Below are positions 21,017 through 30,097 of a stretch of DNA of 30,880 bases, piece by piece. The position numbers and the translations under genes are program-made. Position 1 is the stretch's first letter, and each line of letters starts with the position of its first letter. The DNA is from Seison nebaliae (taxonomy: Eukaryota; Rotifera; Pararotatoria; Seisonacea; Seisonidae), in assembly GCA_023231475.1 (NCBI GenBank), contig JALJEE010001073.1, positions 1 to 30,880 of the forward strand, in the 5' to 3' direction. The notes beneath the pieces are model-generated. The model saw only the letters and a program-made list of their open reading frames with translations, was not told the DNA's origin and searched no databases.

Positions 21017-22107
21017 ATGTCATTGGAATGTGGACAAGCTCGTCTGATTAGAATGGTTCCTCAAAAACCGTTTGATGATCATCGACGACCCACCACAATA
21101 GTTTCAACTTCTCTCAATTCGAATGATTATTTGAAAAATTCATGTAAATCGTCCATTTGTCCATCTACTACCAACAATCACTCGCCAACAGTTTCCACAT
21201 CGAAAATCTTCAAAATGAATACCGTTTCGTCTGGTGGATGTGAAAAGAATAATATTCGATATGGTCGATATTCGAACGACTATCAATATTCTCCCAAATA
21301 TCAAAATCATGTGAGTGACGAATCGTTTGAAGAGAAACGTTCACTGAATGTGTCAAATGTGGAAGATAAGAAGAAATCTCATAATCAAGGTTTCCTATTG
21401 AATTTGATAATTTGAATTAAGAAATTCCATTGAAAGTTGAAAGGAACCGTCGAGAGAAAATCAATGCTTACATTTTCGATTTGAGTCGATTGGTACCCCA
21501 ATTGGACGGAAAAGCGATTGTTATTACTTTTCTTCATCTCATTTAATATTTTCCTCATTTAGAGCAAAGGAACAATTCTCGAGAGTGTCTACAAATATAT
21601 CAAGACACTCCAAGAAACAAATCACAAATTACAGAATGAAAATATTCGACTTCGTCACATCATCGATTCAAAACAAGTTTAATATTCTTGTAAATTATTT
21701 TTGAAATTATTAATTGTTTTCAAATTATTATTCAGAATAATTCGTATGAATATCATCCGAAACGATATTCGTCGTATTCTAATGACACCACCCGTCATCC
21801 TTATAATTCCGCCATCTATCGACGACCATATATGTCTAGAAAAGATTACCTCTATGAAAATTCCATAGAAGTCATCAATTCCGATCCATTGTCAACGATG
21901 CGAAGAAATGAAGAGAAAGACAATTCTGATGTGAGACAGAACAGTCCAATCGATCATTTAAATCATCCATCATCCAATATGAAAAAAAGGAAAATGGAAA
22001 ATAATTCGAGAGAATCGTCACCATTCATCAGATCATCTAGTATGAACATTGGTGAAAACGATTCGACTTCATCCTCTTCCGAACCGAATCCTGATCACTC
22101 CAATTAA
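21017..22107 (+). CDS. USF-like bHLH leucine-zipper transcription factor, four exons
   Basis: Exons 21017-21389, 21437-21519, 21563-21676 and 21736-22107 join in frame to give 313 aa. The basic region reads HNQVERNRREKIN (His122, Glu126, Arg130), the residue set of class-B bHLH proteins that contact CACGTG. Helix 1 is INAYIFDLSRLVPQL, helix 2 is KGTILESVYKYIKTLQETNH, and a short zipper follows (KLQNENIRLRHIIDSK). The HNxVERxRRxKIN block and the SKGxIL...NHxL pattern fit USF best; MITF/TFE is the alternative. Choosing the acceptor at 21436 rather than 21421 (both in frame) restores the unbroken basic region and a 47-nt intron like its neighbours. The bHLH is central instead of C-terminal as in vertebrate USF, with a Ser-rich, probably disordered tail of about 125 residues. 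Confidence 0.85.
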
Positions 22108-22285
22108 GTCACTATTTAAAAAAAAAGCAACAACAATAACAACATTATTTATTTATTTATTAAAAAGATTTTTTCGTGAAAAAACTAAATATTCTTTGTT
22201 TTTCATAAATTTTATCAGTTAGAAAAATAAAACTGATTGAACTAGTCAAGTTGGAAGTGAAGAGAATATAGAAGGATTTTTTGGG

Positions 22286-23055
22286 TCGCGGAACAGTATT
22301 CACCCTCTTATTTGTTTTCGGACAGGAATTGACTCTCAAAATAGTGAAAAATCCATTTCGGAGAGGAATTCACCATTTGGATCGATATCGGAGATGAAAT
22401 CACTCTAAAGTCAAACTAATCATGAATCATTTATATAAAGGATTTACTAACATTTCCCATTTTTTTTATCTTTCAAAATTCATTGATTAAATTTTACATT
22501 TATCATGGTAGGTTTAATGTTTTAATTCAATTTGTAGATTAATTATTTTAATTATTTGATCTCATAACTTGATTAATTGATTAAAGGATTCTTCAGTAAA
22601 TATTGTGTTACTTTTCGTCTGAAGACGGTATTGGTATATTAAAGCTATCATTCTATTATAATACTTACTAATTAGTTGACAATGTCAAGCGCTCATTTGA
22701 GCATTGAGCTCATGTAAAGACAAATCATCCTAAAATTCAAATAGCTTCGAGAAAAATGTGAAATTAAAAGGTGAATTCCTCTCCGAAAAACTGAAAGAAG
22801 GTGAATTCCTTTATGGAAAATTTGAAATTAGAGTGAATTCCTGCCCGAAAAACCAAATGTAGAGTGAATTCTTCTCCGAAATCCTCAAATTTGGTTGAAT
22901 TCCTCTCCGAAAAACTTTTTTTGGGTGAATTGCGCTCCGAAAAAAATTTTATAAGATGAACAGTCAAGTGAATTCTGCTCCGATATTTGAGTGAATTCCT
23001 CTACGAAAATGAGAAACCGGGTGAATTGCTGGATAATGTGAATACCGCTTCGGGT
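22286..23055. mobile_element. Foldback-like element with ends built of ~30-bp repeats
   Basis: The right side (about 22770-23055) has about nine units starting with GGTGAATTCCTCTCCGAAAA or a variant, at 22770, 22800, 22832, 22863, 22893, 22924, 22968, 22991 and 23020, with roughly 30-bp spacing and 8-12 nt of unlike sequence between cores. The left side (22286-22410) has about four units of the reverse complement (CGGAGAGGAATTCACC). Outermost units on both sides share a GTATTCAC variant, as expected of inverted termini. The centre (about 22411-22769) is unrelated AT-rich DNA. This architecture, inverted termini made of short tandem repeats, is that of foldback (FB-type) elements. No transposase is present. 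Boundaries are approximate and no target duplication was found. Confidence 0.55.
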
Positions 23056-23349
23056 TTCGAATTTTTTATATATAGAAATTTATTTCGTTTTTGTCATTTT
23101 CAAAAGACAATAAGTTTAGTGTTGTTATTTTCATTTGCAGAGCTAATGACATAAATTTTGAATATAAATTTAAATTGGAAAATTTTCATTTTCACAGAAC
23201 AATCCTCCACATTTTTCTTTCCTATTTTTTACATCCCTTTCGAATATTTTCACTCTTTCTCATCTGTCATTATTTCGTATCTTTCTATTCAGTTTCGAAT
23301 TTATTGACAAAAAAATTTCATTCTATTTCCAAACTTGTCAAATTCCACA

Positions 23350-23918
23350 ATGGCAGAAGAAGTACCAAGTTGTCCATCTTTCTCTTTGTTCATTCATTCC
23401 ACTCATTATTAGAAGTGTTTTTCATTGAATCTGATGTTCAAGTTCAGAAAGATCGAAGAGACATGATCAAAAGGAAATTGGATTCCGAGAATTTTACTAC
23501 CATTCTCATGGACGAAAAACTCTCCATATATGAACAACGGCGAAATAGTCAACAAGAGAAACGACTCTCATTTACTAAGAAGAATAATGAGAGACTCAAT
23601 TCCTCTGTGTTGCGACGCGAACAAATGGCGGAAGAAATGCGGAGACAATTAGGCGAGAAACATCAGGAACGATTGAACGAGGCGAAAGAAAATCGAGAGA
23701 ATCATATCAAGGAAATTGTAGAAAAGACTCGTCGAATTTCTAGTCGAATTTATAAACAGCGCAATAATTTGGAAGTACAAATGGAAGCGAAGAAACATTA
23801 TTTAAGTGACAAACTTGAGAAGAAGATGGCGGAAGCGGAAGATCGTCGACATGAACATATTCAGCAAAAAGTTTCCATCAAGAAGAAAGCTCGACCAGTT
23901 TTGCAACAGAAGAATTAG
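23350..23918 (+). CDS. Stathmin-like microtubule regulator, two exons
   Basis: Exon 1 (23350-23368, MAEEVP) and exon 2 (23413-23918) join across a 44-nt intron to give 174 aa; the start has a good context (ACAATGG). Stathmins bind tubulin dimers and promote microtubule disassembly. After the start, ESDVQVQKDRRDMIKRKLDS and ENFTTILMDE align with the stathmin opening (D-I-Q-V-K...F-E-L-I-L). The rest is a long charged helix with repeats such as EEMRRQLGEKHQERLNEAK and AKENRENHIKEIVEK, like the NKENRE tubulin-binding repeats of stathmin, then DRRHEHIQQK. The frame stays open upstream to 23091 without an ATG; that part is hydrophobic and is probably 5' UTR or intron. The family call is moderate because coiled-coil similarity can mislead. 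Confidence 0.65.
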
Positions 23919-25503
23919 AACGAAACGAGAACATTCTATGAAGAAGATTTTAAAAAAAGAATTAATTTTTTCAAAAATTTAACAAATAATTCATTAAAAG
24001 TAATAGGGGAAATTTGAAATGCATTTTTTATTGTGCATTAGATAAACAGAAATTTTTTTTCTATGAAAATTGAAGTGATAAAAACTTAAAAGAACTTTAA
24101 AAAAATATATGCATATCCTTTTTCATCTTTTATTCTATTAAAAAAATTGAAATTTATTATTCTATAATTAAATCGAACTTATTATACATGTATTAACTAT
24201 ATTTATATATATATATATATAATTTAGTAATTTATCAAATTGTAATTTGTTGATTAGATCCAACATCAAATCAATAATCTCCTTAATTATTACGTTATTT
24301 ATTATACGTGTCAATCTATATATAATGATAAATATCTAATGAATAGTAATGAATATTTACATAAAATTAATTTAATTATCCTACTTGAAATTGAATAGAA
24401 AAATGAGAAATATGTATTTATCTTTCGTAACCGGAATTACGATAATGAACGAATATATTGATTTTTTCATTCAAAACTAATTCCCAGCAGTAGATTAAAA
24501 AATAATATAATTAATAATTAAATGATTGTAGGAAAATTCCGGGTCGTTTTTGAATCCTTTCATTTTTTCACAAAAATGGTTTTTTCTATAAGAAATACTT
24601 AACGTATAGAAATGATTTTACTATGTTTAGAAAGAGCTTGAAATTCTCTATAAGATAGTGATTTTAACTTTAACAATATTCTAAAAATATTTTTAAAATT
24701 TGCATTATTCTAAGTATGATTTATCAATTTTAAGAAAAATTGGAATTGATAGCTGATAGTTATTGGTACTTATATTGGTTCTTATTCTTCTTCTTATTCT
24801 ATTTCTTATTATTGGTAATATAATATATTCCGCAAAATTCGTGAAACCGTTTGAAGGTATTGAAGGGAGGATGGTGAAAAATGAATAACATTAAAATAAT
24901 TTAGTAGGAAATTTCGAAAAGTAGGGAGAAATGAGCGCGGAAATTGATAGAGTTGCATGATTCAATTAGGAGTAACAAAATTTAGGAATTTGATTCGATG
25001 AAGAGAAAGGAAATGATGACAGTTCTATTTTCTCGTCAATTAATTTAGAGATGAATATGGGAAATTAATCGATGGATGGATATGGCCAATTCTCATCCTC
25101 CAAACCAATTAGGGCACGTGAAAACGTATAATTGAATTTACGTCAATTAGTTGCTTGACGAATAAAATGTGCAGATTTAGGAGATAGATAGGAGAATAAA
25201 CAACCATAATCGAAAGGAGAAATAGAGAGACAGAGAAGAGTAGGTTAATTCAACGATTCACCTATGTTGAATGAGCATCTGTTCGATTTGTCCTTAATTG
25301 ATTAGAGGAAAATAATAAAATTATTATGTCAACATAGTCTGCTTGCTAATTATTGAATTGAAGAGAGAACAGGTAAAATGACAAACTGAGATTGGTATCG
25401 GTGGAAAGTGAACGAAATTAGATTTTCTCTACAAAATTTTCTTCATTCTTATACTCATCATGAATCATCGACGAAGTAATTGAACAATATTTTTATTATT
25501 TGA
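23919..25503. promoter_or_regulatory. 1.6-kb spacer upstream of the Rx-type gene
   Basis: AT-rich DNA with a TA-dinucleotide run (about 24204-24222). The AT-rich first part holds the stathmin 3' end. Closer to the homeobox gene, a perfect E-box CACGTG lies at 25115-25120 with CCAAT motifs at about 25085 and 25105, arranged as in a proximal promoter or enhancer. No coding frame is supported. Confidence 0.4.
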
Positions 25504-26324
25504 ATGATCCATCAAATTATCGATCAATCGATCGGTCGATCAATCAATCATTTAGTACTCCCATTCGACGACGAAGAGAAGTTTTCCCACGACAAAATTA
25601 TGAAAAGAAAGATGAGTATTGAGGATAATGGATCCATTTCGCCTGGACAAGTCGTCGATCATTCGGAATTGAAACGCGAAAGAAAAGATGAAAATAATCG
25701 ACGAAATCGTACCACTTTCACCACATATCAATTACACGAATTAGAATGTGCATTTGAGAAGACACATTATCCCGATGTATATTGTCGAGAAGAATTGGCG
25801 TCAAAAGTTCGTCTTCCCGAAGTGAGAGTACAAGTTTTTTTCTTTTTTCCGTTAGAAAATCGTTTATTAGATGAAAGGTCTGGTTTCAAAATCGACGTGC
25901 TAAATGGAGACGACAAGAGAAGAAACAAATGAATGAGAAGAAGAAGAAGCATGTTTTCGCGAAATCATTGGATAGAAGGAATCAATCCGTTAGTGATGAT
26001 GTGGAGAAGGAGGATGTTCAAAAGAAATTGGAGTCGAAAAAGAACAAATCAAAAGATAGAAGGAAAGAATCGTCAAACGACTATCAAAATAATCTAATCA
26101 ATCCAAAAGATGTTCAAGAGAGAAATATTCAAAAATTATCGACGACAAATTCGAATAATGATGTTGAAGATTATGATTCAGATTTCGATGATTTCATTTC
26201 ACCGCCACAAGCACCACCTCCTCAATTGTTCGGTTATGATCCGACGACGCACATTTCGTCCGTTTGGTCATATTTCCTCCATTTGACTGGGAAGTGGTCG
26301 GAGGGAAATCGATTGATATATTGA
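25504..26324 (+). CDS. Rx: Rx/Rax-type paired-like homeobox transcription factor
   Basis: Exons 25504-25833 and 25878-26324 join across a 44-nt intron. The homeodomain (about residues 65-124) reads [16 protein letters not shown], then [27 protein letters not shown] and, in exon 2, [15 protein letters not shown]. It has Gln50 and is nearly identical to retinal homeobox (Rx/Rax) proteins; the intron at homeodomain 46/47 is the conserved site. Unlike the family consensus, position 18 is Cys (usually Arg) and position 30 is Cys (usually Ser). The N-terminal octapeptide is not visible. If exon 2 runs to the stop at 26324 the protein is 258 aa and lacks an OAR domain; splicing from 26261 to 26538 is an alternative ending. 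The start at 25504 is encoded by an ATC-AATC-rich stretch and is uncertain; in-frame Met33 (25600) and Met37 (25612) are alternatives. Confidence 0.9.
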
Positions 26325-26537
26325 GAAGAATAAATTTCAGAGAAGTTGAGAATTGGTGAGGAAAGTCGATTTAATAACGAGTAAAATAGTAGAAGTATAA
26401 AATTGGAATAAAAAAAAGTGAATTCGACTCATCGTTTCCCTTTTTCTTTTTCTCCTTCTCCCTCCGTCTTTTATCTTTTTATTTTCTTCTTAACTTGCGT
26501 TCGAATGAGTTCAAAAATTTCCAATTTATCTTATCAG

Positions 26538-26858
26538 TTACGAAGAGTGAACGAAAGGATTAAGTCACACATTCTTCGTCGTCCAGAGACGAACGAAGAG
26601 AAAATTCCCAATCATCCCTCCAATAAAAATAACAACAACAACAATTCGAAAGAGCAGAATGATTTGAAATCGAAAGAAAGATCACGTCTAATGGATCAAC
26701 AGTTAACAGATAATATCTATTCTTTTTTCCTCGTGTGTTCGGTGAGAATGTTACAGATTCATCTTCTGGAACCATTCTTCAGTATTCCTATTTTTTTTCC
26801 TTTAATTTATCTAAAGTTTCTATCCAAATGTTTGAAATTGAAAAAAGAAATTAAATAA
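26538..26858 (+). CDS. Possible last exon of the Rx-type gene
   Basis: An open stretch following a good acceptor (TTATCAG, ending 26537) begins LRRVNERIKSHILRRPETN and contains a run of Asn and charged residues, then hydrophobic residues to a stop at 26858. Joined from a GT at 26262 it stays in frame and gives THISS-LRRVNERIKSH, which faintly resembles an OAR motif (SIxxLRxKAREH). That would make the protein 344 aa. The implied intron is 276 nt, much longer than others here. It may be untranslated 3' sequence instead. Confidence 0.25.
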   Translation, partial: LRRVNERIKSHILRRPETNEEKIPNHPSNKNNNNNNSKEQNDLKSKERSRLMDQQLTDNIYSFFLVCSVRMLQIHLLEPFFSIPIFFPLIYLKFLSKCLKLKKEIK

Positions 26859-27066
26859 ATTCTCTTTAACATTAACGAATAAATAATACTTTCAGTCCAA
26901 TAGGGGTAATGCCTTCGTCGATTGTAACATGTCACGAATCGTTAGACAACATTTGCTGTCACGTCAGCAGTCATGTACCATTCTGTTTATCGCGACCTGA
27001 AAGTTAAGAGCATGATGTTTCGTATAACCATCATAATTTCCATTATTTTCAGCACAGTGTCTCAAA

Positions 27067-27909
27067 ATGGTCGGTATCGAGAGTGTCGGTCAATTAATGA
27101 CACTCATAACAACATTAGGTCCCAAATCATTCATCAAATGGCTTACAGTACGATTAGGCTCCACAAACGTTATATCGCAATTAACATCCTGTTCTCACAC
27201 GTGTCTAATGAAAGCGAAAAGTCTCAGAAAGAGTTTGGATGACGATACGGATAATGCGATGACAAATGCAGCGATGGAAGATCCATGTTTCCGTTATCAA
27301 TCACAATTATTTGCCGCGGCCGATATCGTCAACAAATTGACAAGCGATGATATATCCACGGCCGTAGCAACTCTACAAAATATGATTCAAAAATCAGTTC
27401 TACCATGGCTAAGCGAAAGTTATGATATCCGTCAAAAAGTGTTAGGCTTCTTCTTTCGTGTGTTGAATGAGATTTGTTTTCATAGATTTGGTAAAATAGC
27501 GAAAACGATGACATCAAAAAATACGGTTGATAACACCACAAACTCCTTCTCAGCCTGTAGTCCTATCCTCACTAATATTTCACATCATCGAACCTTTCGA
27601 CCAATTCCGTCTGAAAGAGAAGCAACCTTCGCTTTCGTTAATCCATTAGGATATTGTTCGTTGTCATACGTGGGAATATCCAAAGTCTTCCCAGTGATCA
27701 GTTACCCTATTGAAGTGACAGATATTATGCTGGAGAACTTACCCATGGATTGGACATCTTACGCAGACGTTGTACAGGAAATACGGAACGAAATAACAGT
27801 GCCAAGTGGACCGATAACGAACCATAATGATATAGATAACTTTTCATCCACTGATTTATCGCTGGAGGAAACTAATTTCAAAAAGACTGCAGAAGTAGTC
27901 GCATCATAA
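27067..27909 (+). CDS. Intronless 280-aa orphan protein, unrecognised
   Basis: A clean ATG-initiated frame (context AAAATGG) of 280 codons, richer in GC than its surroundings. Notable segments are LITTLGPKSFIKWLTVRL, a mostly helical centre with SVLPWLSESYDIRQKVLGF, and RPIPSEREATFAFVNPLGY followed by CSLSYVGISKVFPVISY. The end is acidic and Ser/Thr-rich. I see no signal peptide, membrane segment, zinc finger or catalytic motif. A pyrimidine tract plus CAG (about 26889-26894) precedes it by 170 nt. It is followed by hairpin-forming and repetitive DNA. It may come from a mobile or virus-like element, in which case the frame looks whole, or be a lineage-specific host gene. I cannot name a family. 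Confidence 0.55.
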   Translation: MVGIESVGQLMTLITTLGPKSFIKWLTVRLGSTNVISQLTSCSHTCLMKAKSLRKSLDDDTDNAMTNAAMEDPCFRYQSQLFAAADIVNKLTSDDISTAVATLQNMIQKSVLPWLSESYDIRQKVLGFFFRVLNEICFHRFGKIAKTMTSKNTVDNTTNSFSACSPILTNISHHRTFRPIPSEREATFAFVNPLGYCSLSYVGISKVFPVISYPIEVTDIMLENLPMDWTSYADVVQEIRNEITVPSGPITNHNDIDNFSSTDLSLEETNFKKTAEVVAS

Positions 27910-28063
27910 AATATATTTTATACATTTATTTTTCAAAAATAATTATTTTTTTATACAATTTATCTTTTACTAAATGTTTTTTGTATATAACTACCACCGA
28001 TTTGCTTCAATTCCTCCACCTTATACAATTTATAAATTTATCGTCACTAGTAAACTTAAGCGC

Positions 28064-28176
28064 ATATTGGCGTGCGTAGCGTAGTGATCTATGCACGTTC
28101 TCAACGTCACAATGAGACAGATGTCTTACGAAAGGTAGCGATTTCCTATCACTGACCGTAAGAAAGGAGATCACTT
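28064..28176. other. Cluster of inverted repeats (structured region)
   Basis: Several stems lie within about 110 bp: CGTGCGTAG with CTATGCACG (8 of 9 pairs, about 28071-28097), ACGTT-CTC-AACGT (28095-28107), TCTTACG (28124-28130) with CGTAAGA (28157-28163), and GTGATCT (28084-28090) with AGATCAC (28168-28174). The last encloses the others. It begins about 150 bp after the orphan ORF stop. It is GC-richer than its surroundings. It could be a structured RNA or an element terminus; it does not fold as a tRNA. Confidence 0.4.
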
Positions 28177-28417
28177 AGAGAATATTCAATTGCATGAATT
28201 TCAATTTATTGGGACTAATTTCAATAATCAAAGTGGTTTTACGGATACCTCAATCTTAAGAGTGTTGAATCTGATAAATCTCACCATTGTAATTAATTGA
28301 ACAATCTTATGATCAATTGCAGTAATAGCATCAAAATACGACGAAAATAGAAACCAAACTTTACGTTAATGAAAACGTTTATTTGAAAGTTTAAGGTTTT
28401 ATTGAAATGCTTTTATT

Positions 28418-28452
28418 CCTATAGACTTTTCCTATAGACTTTTCCTATAAAC
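28418..28452. repeat. 13-bp tandem repeat (CCTATAGACTTTT)
   Basis: Two perfect copies at 28418 and 28431 and a partial third at 28444. Confidence 0.8.
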
Positions 28453-28620
28453 CCAATGAATTTCTAGAGGTAGACAATAATTGAGAATTTTGAAAGAATG
28501 CATTATCAAATTTTTCAATTCTGGTTCCTTATATATTAAAAATTCTTAATTAAATATTAATTAAATATATATATATCATTAAATATCTCTACATCATCTA
28601 CAGAGGGGCGGAAGTATATT

Positions 28621-28743
28621 TAGTTTTTATAGTACGTATCCAGAAATTTTAGTAAAGCGAAATTTCAACTTACGAAGAACCACAAGTTCTCGCAATCGCC
28701 AAAAAACTGAAAAAAATGACTCATGCGTAAACTGTATCCTAAG
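28621..28743 (+). repeat. Dispersed direct repeat, copy A
   Basis: Shares TAGTTTTTA, GAAATTTTAGTAAA and AAGTTCTCGCAATCGC in the same order with 29853-29965, about 1.23 kb downstream. The copies differ by substitutions and small indels, so the duplication is old. Confidence 0.6.
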
Positions 28744-29047
28744 TAATAAATGCAGTATGTTTATTAAAAAAGTATTTTAAATTGTTAATATGAAACTAAT
28801 TATAATTTAACGTTATGTATTTTTATTAAAAAATTTGTTAAGAAATATATCAATATTGGAAAGAGACTAATACAATTTATTAAAAATAGACAGTGAGCAA
28901 AGCAAAGTCACATTATAAATAATAGAAAGACAAGAACCATAAGAACCATACACATTATAGAGAATTTGAGCACTACAAAACAAGATTTATAGTATCTTGA
29001 TCTAAATCATGATGAAAACCGAATGAATTATTGATCCCAAAAAAAGT

Positions 29048-29420
29048 TTATGGTGTCGGTTCAATAGACATTGTGAAGATGGAAAATGAATATTTATTCC
29101 TCCCATCATATTTTTTAATAAAATGTACACCTTCGTAGGTAAGGAAAGGTTTTTCATCAGACCAAAAGCCAAATCCAGATTGTGTTAAATTATACTGAAA
29201 ACCTCTCACTTTAAATTTAGAATTTAATCGATTAGATATCCATGACTTACGTATATTGTTTTTCTTAACAAACGCATTCAATTTGAATCCTTCTTACAAG
29301 TAATTGGTTCATTTAAATGAATTTCAAATATTTCTTCGAATGACCCGTTATGTAACAAAAGCCGAATGTAAAATTTAGAAGACACATATGTCAATTTCGA
29401 TAGGTAATTTAATCCGACAA
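29048..29420 (-). pseudogene. Unrecognised coding fragment in two offset frames
   Basis: On the minus strand, a frame from about 29420 to 29278 reads NKFVGLNYLSKLTYVSSKFY, then IRLLLHNGSFEEIFEIHLNE, and stops. A second frame offset by one continues from 29281 to 29048 with KSWISNRLNSKFKVRGFQYN, GFGFWSDEKPFLTYEGVHF and KKYDGRNKYSFSIF, ending at a stop. The residue make-up looks like a globular, beta-rich extracellular domain rather than chance. A GTAAGA at the junction suggests a possible intron, but I found no acceptor that keeps the frame, so a single frameshift in a decayed gene copy is more likely. I do not recognise the family. Confidence 0.35.
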
Positions 29421-29439
29421 ATTTATTTGTCCTAAGGAA

Positions 29440-29670
29440 TAAAAAACTAGGTTGAGAACTTTTCTTTTTTGGGGTTGAGAACTGTCCTCTACAAAATTTT
29501 TATATTGGGTTACAATTTGTCCGGTTACCTTTACAACATCTACAATATTGGCAGTGTATTTTAGGTATTAGAGAGTCTCTGAATTGTCACATCTTCGAAT
29601 CGGGACATCTCAGAATTGTCACTTCTTCGAATCGGGACATCTCCGAATTGTCGAGTCTCCGAATTGCCTG
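29440..29670. repeat. Repeat cluster with 32-bp tandem units
   Basis: Two 32-bp units (29577-29608, 29609-29640) differ at two positions and are followed by two 16-bp partial units (29641, 29657) beginning CTCCGAATTG. Just upstream, GGTTGAGAACT occurs twice (about 29451 and 29473) and GGGTTACAATTTGTCC once. Confidence 0.7.
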
Positions 29671-29852
29671 TCGTTCATGAAAAATATGTTTACATAAAAT
29701 AATCAATAAACGTTCGTACCATATCAATTATTCATAATATTTGATGGAATAATGAAGTAGAAGTCAATCAGTGAAAAATATGAGAAAGCTTACATATTTT
29801 TATCACACTTTGTAGACTAGGGTAGTGATGTCCAAATCATAACGAGAAGAAA

Positions 29853-29965
29853 TAGTTTTTAATATAGAAATTTTAGTAAATCGGCGGGTAAATTAGAACT
29901 TACAAAGGAACCAAAAGTTCTCGCAATCGCATATCCTAGAAATAAAGTACAATAAGTTAAAAATG
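29853..29965 (+). repeat. Dispersed direct repeat, copy B
   Basis: Second copy of the 28621-28743 repeat; the best-conserved block is CCAAAAGTTCTCGCAATCGC at 29911-29930. Confidence 0.6.
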
Positions 29966-30000
29966 TATCCCAAGAGGATAGTGTTGCTAAGTGAAAGTTC

Positions 30001-30097
30001 AAAGACTACTGAAGTTAAAAATTTTTAGAAATAGTTCGAACTTATATCCGGAACTTTTTAGTCGGAGACTATAAGTTCGGAACTATTGTAGTCTTTT
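30001..30097. repeat. Imperfect long hairpin / foldback
   Basis: AAAGACTAC (30001-30009) pairs with GTAGTCTTT (30088-30096), and AATAGTTCGAACTTATA (30030-30046) pairs with TATAAGTTCGGAACTATT (30070-30087) except for one unpaired base. The left arm carries an extra 20 nt. It resembles a small MITE-like foldback. Confidence 0.6.

Noticed and set aside
22764-22967. 67-aa minus-strand frame with repeated FSERNS and FGEEF peptides
   Set aside because: It is the translation of the foldback repeat units, not a gene.
22770-23055. CRISPR-like look: conserved cores with variable intervening bases
   Set aside because: The cores are degenerate, intervening parts are only 8-12 nt, the reverse orientation occurs on the left, and all other content is eukaryotic.
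23091-23349. Upstream hydrophobic extension of the stathmin frame
   Set aside because: No ATG, AT-rich hydrophobic translation, and a good ATG plus a 44-nt intron explain the real start.
27329-27541. 70-aa minus-strand frame
   Set aside because: Antisense shadow of the 280-aa orphan ORF.
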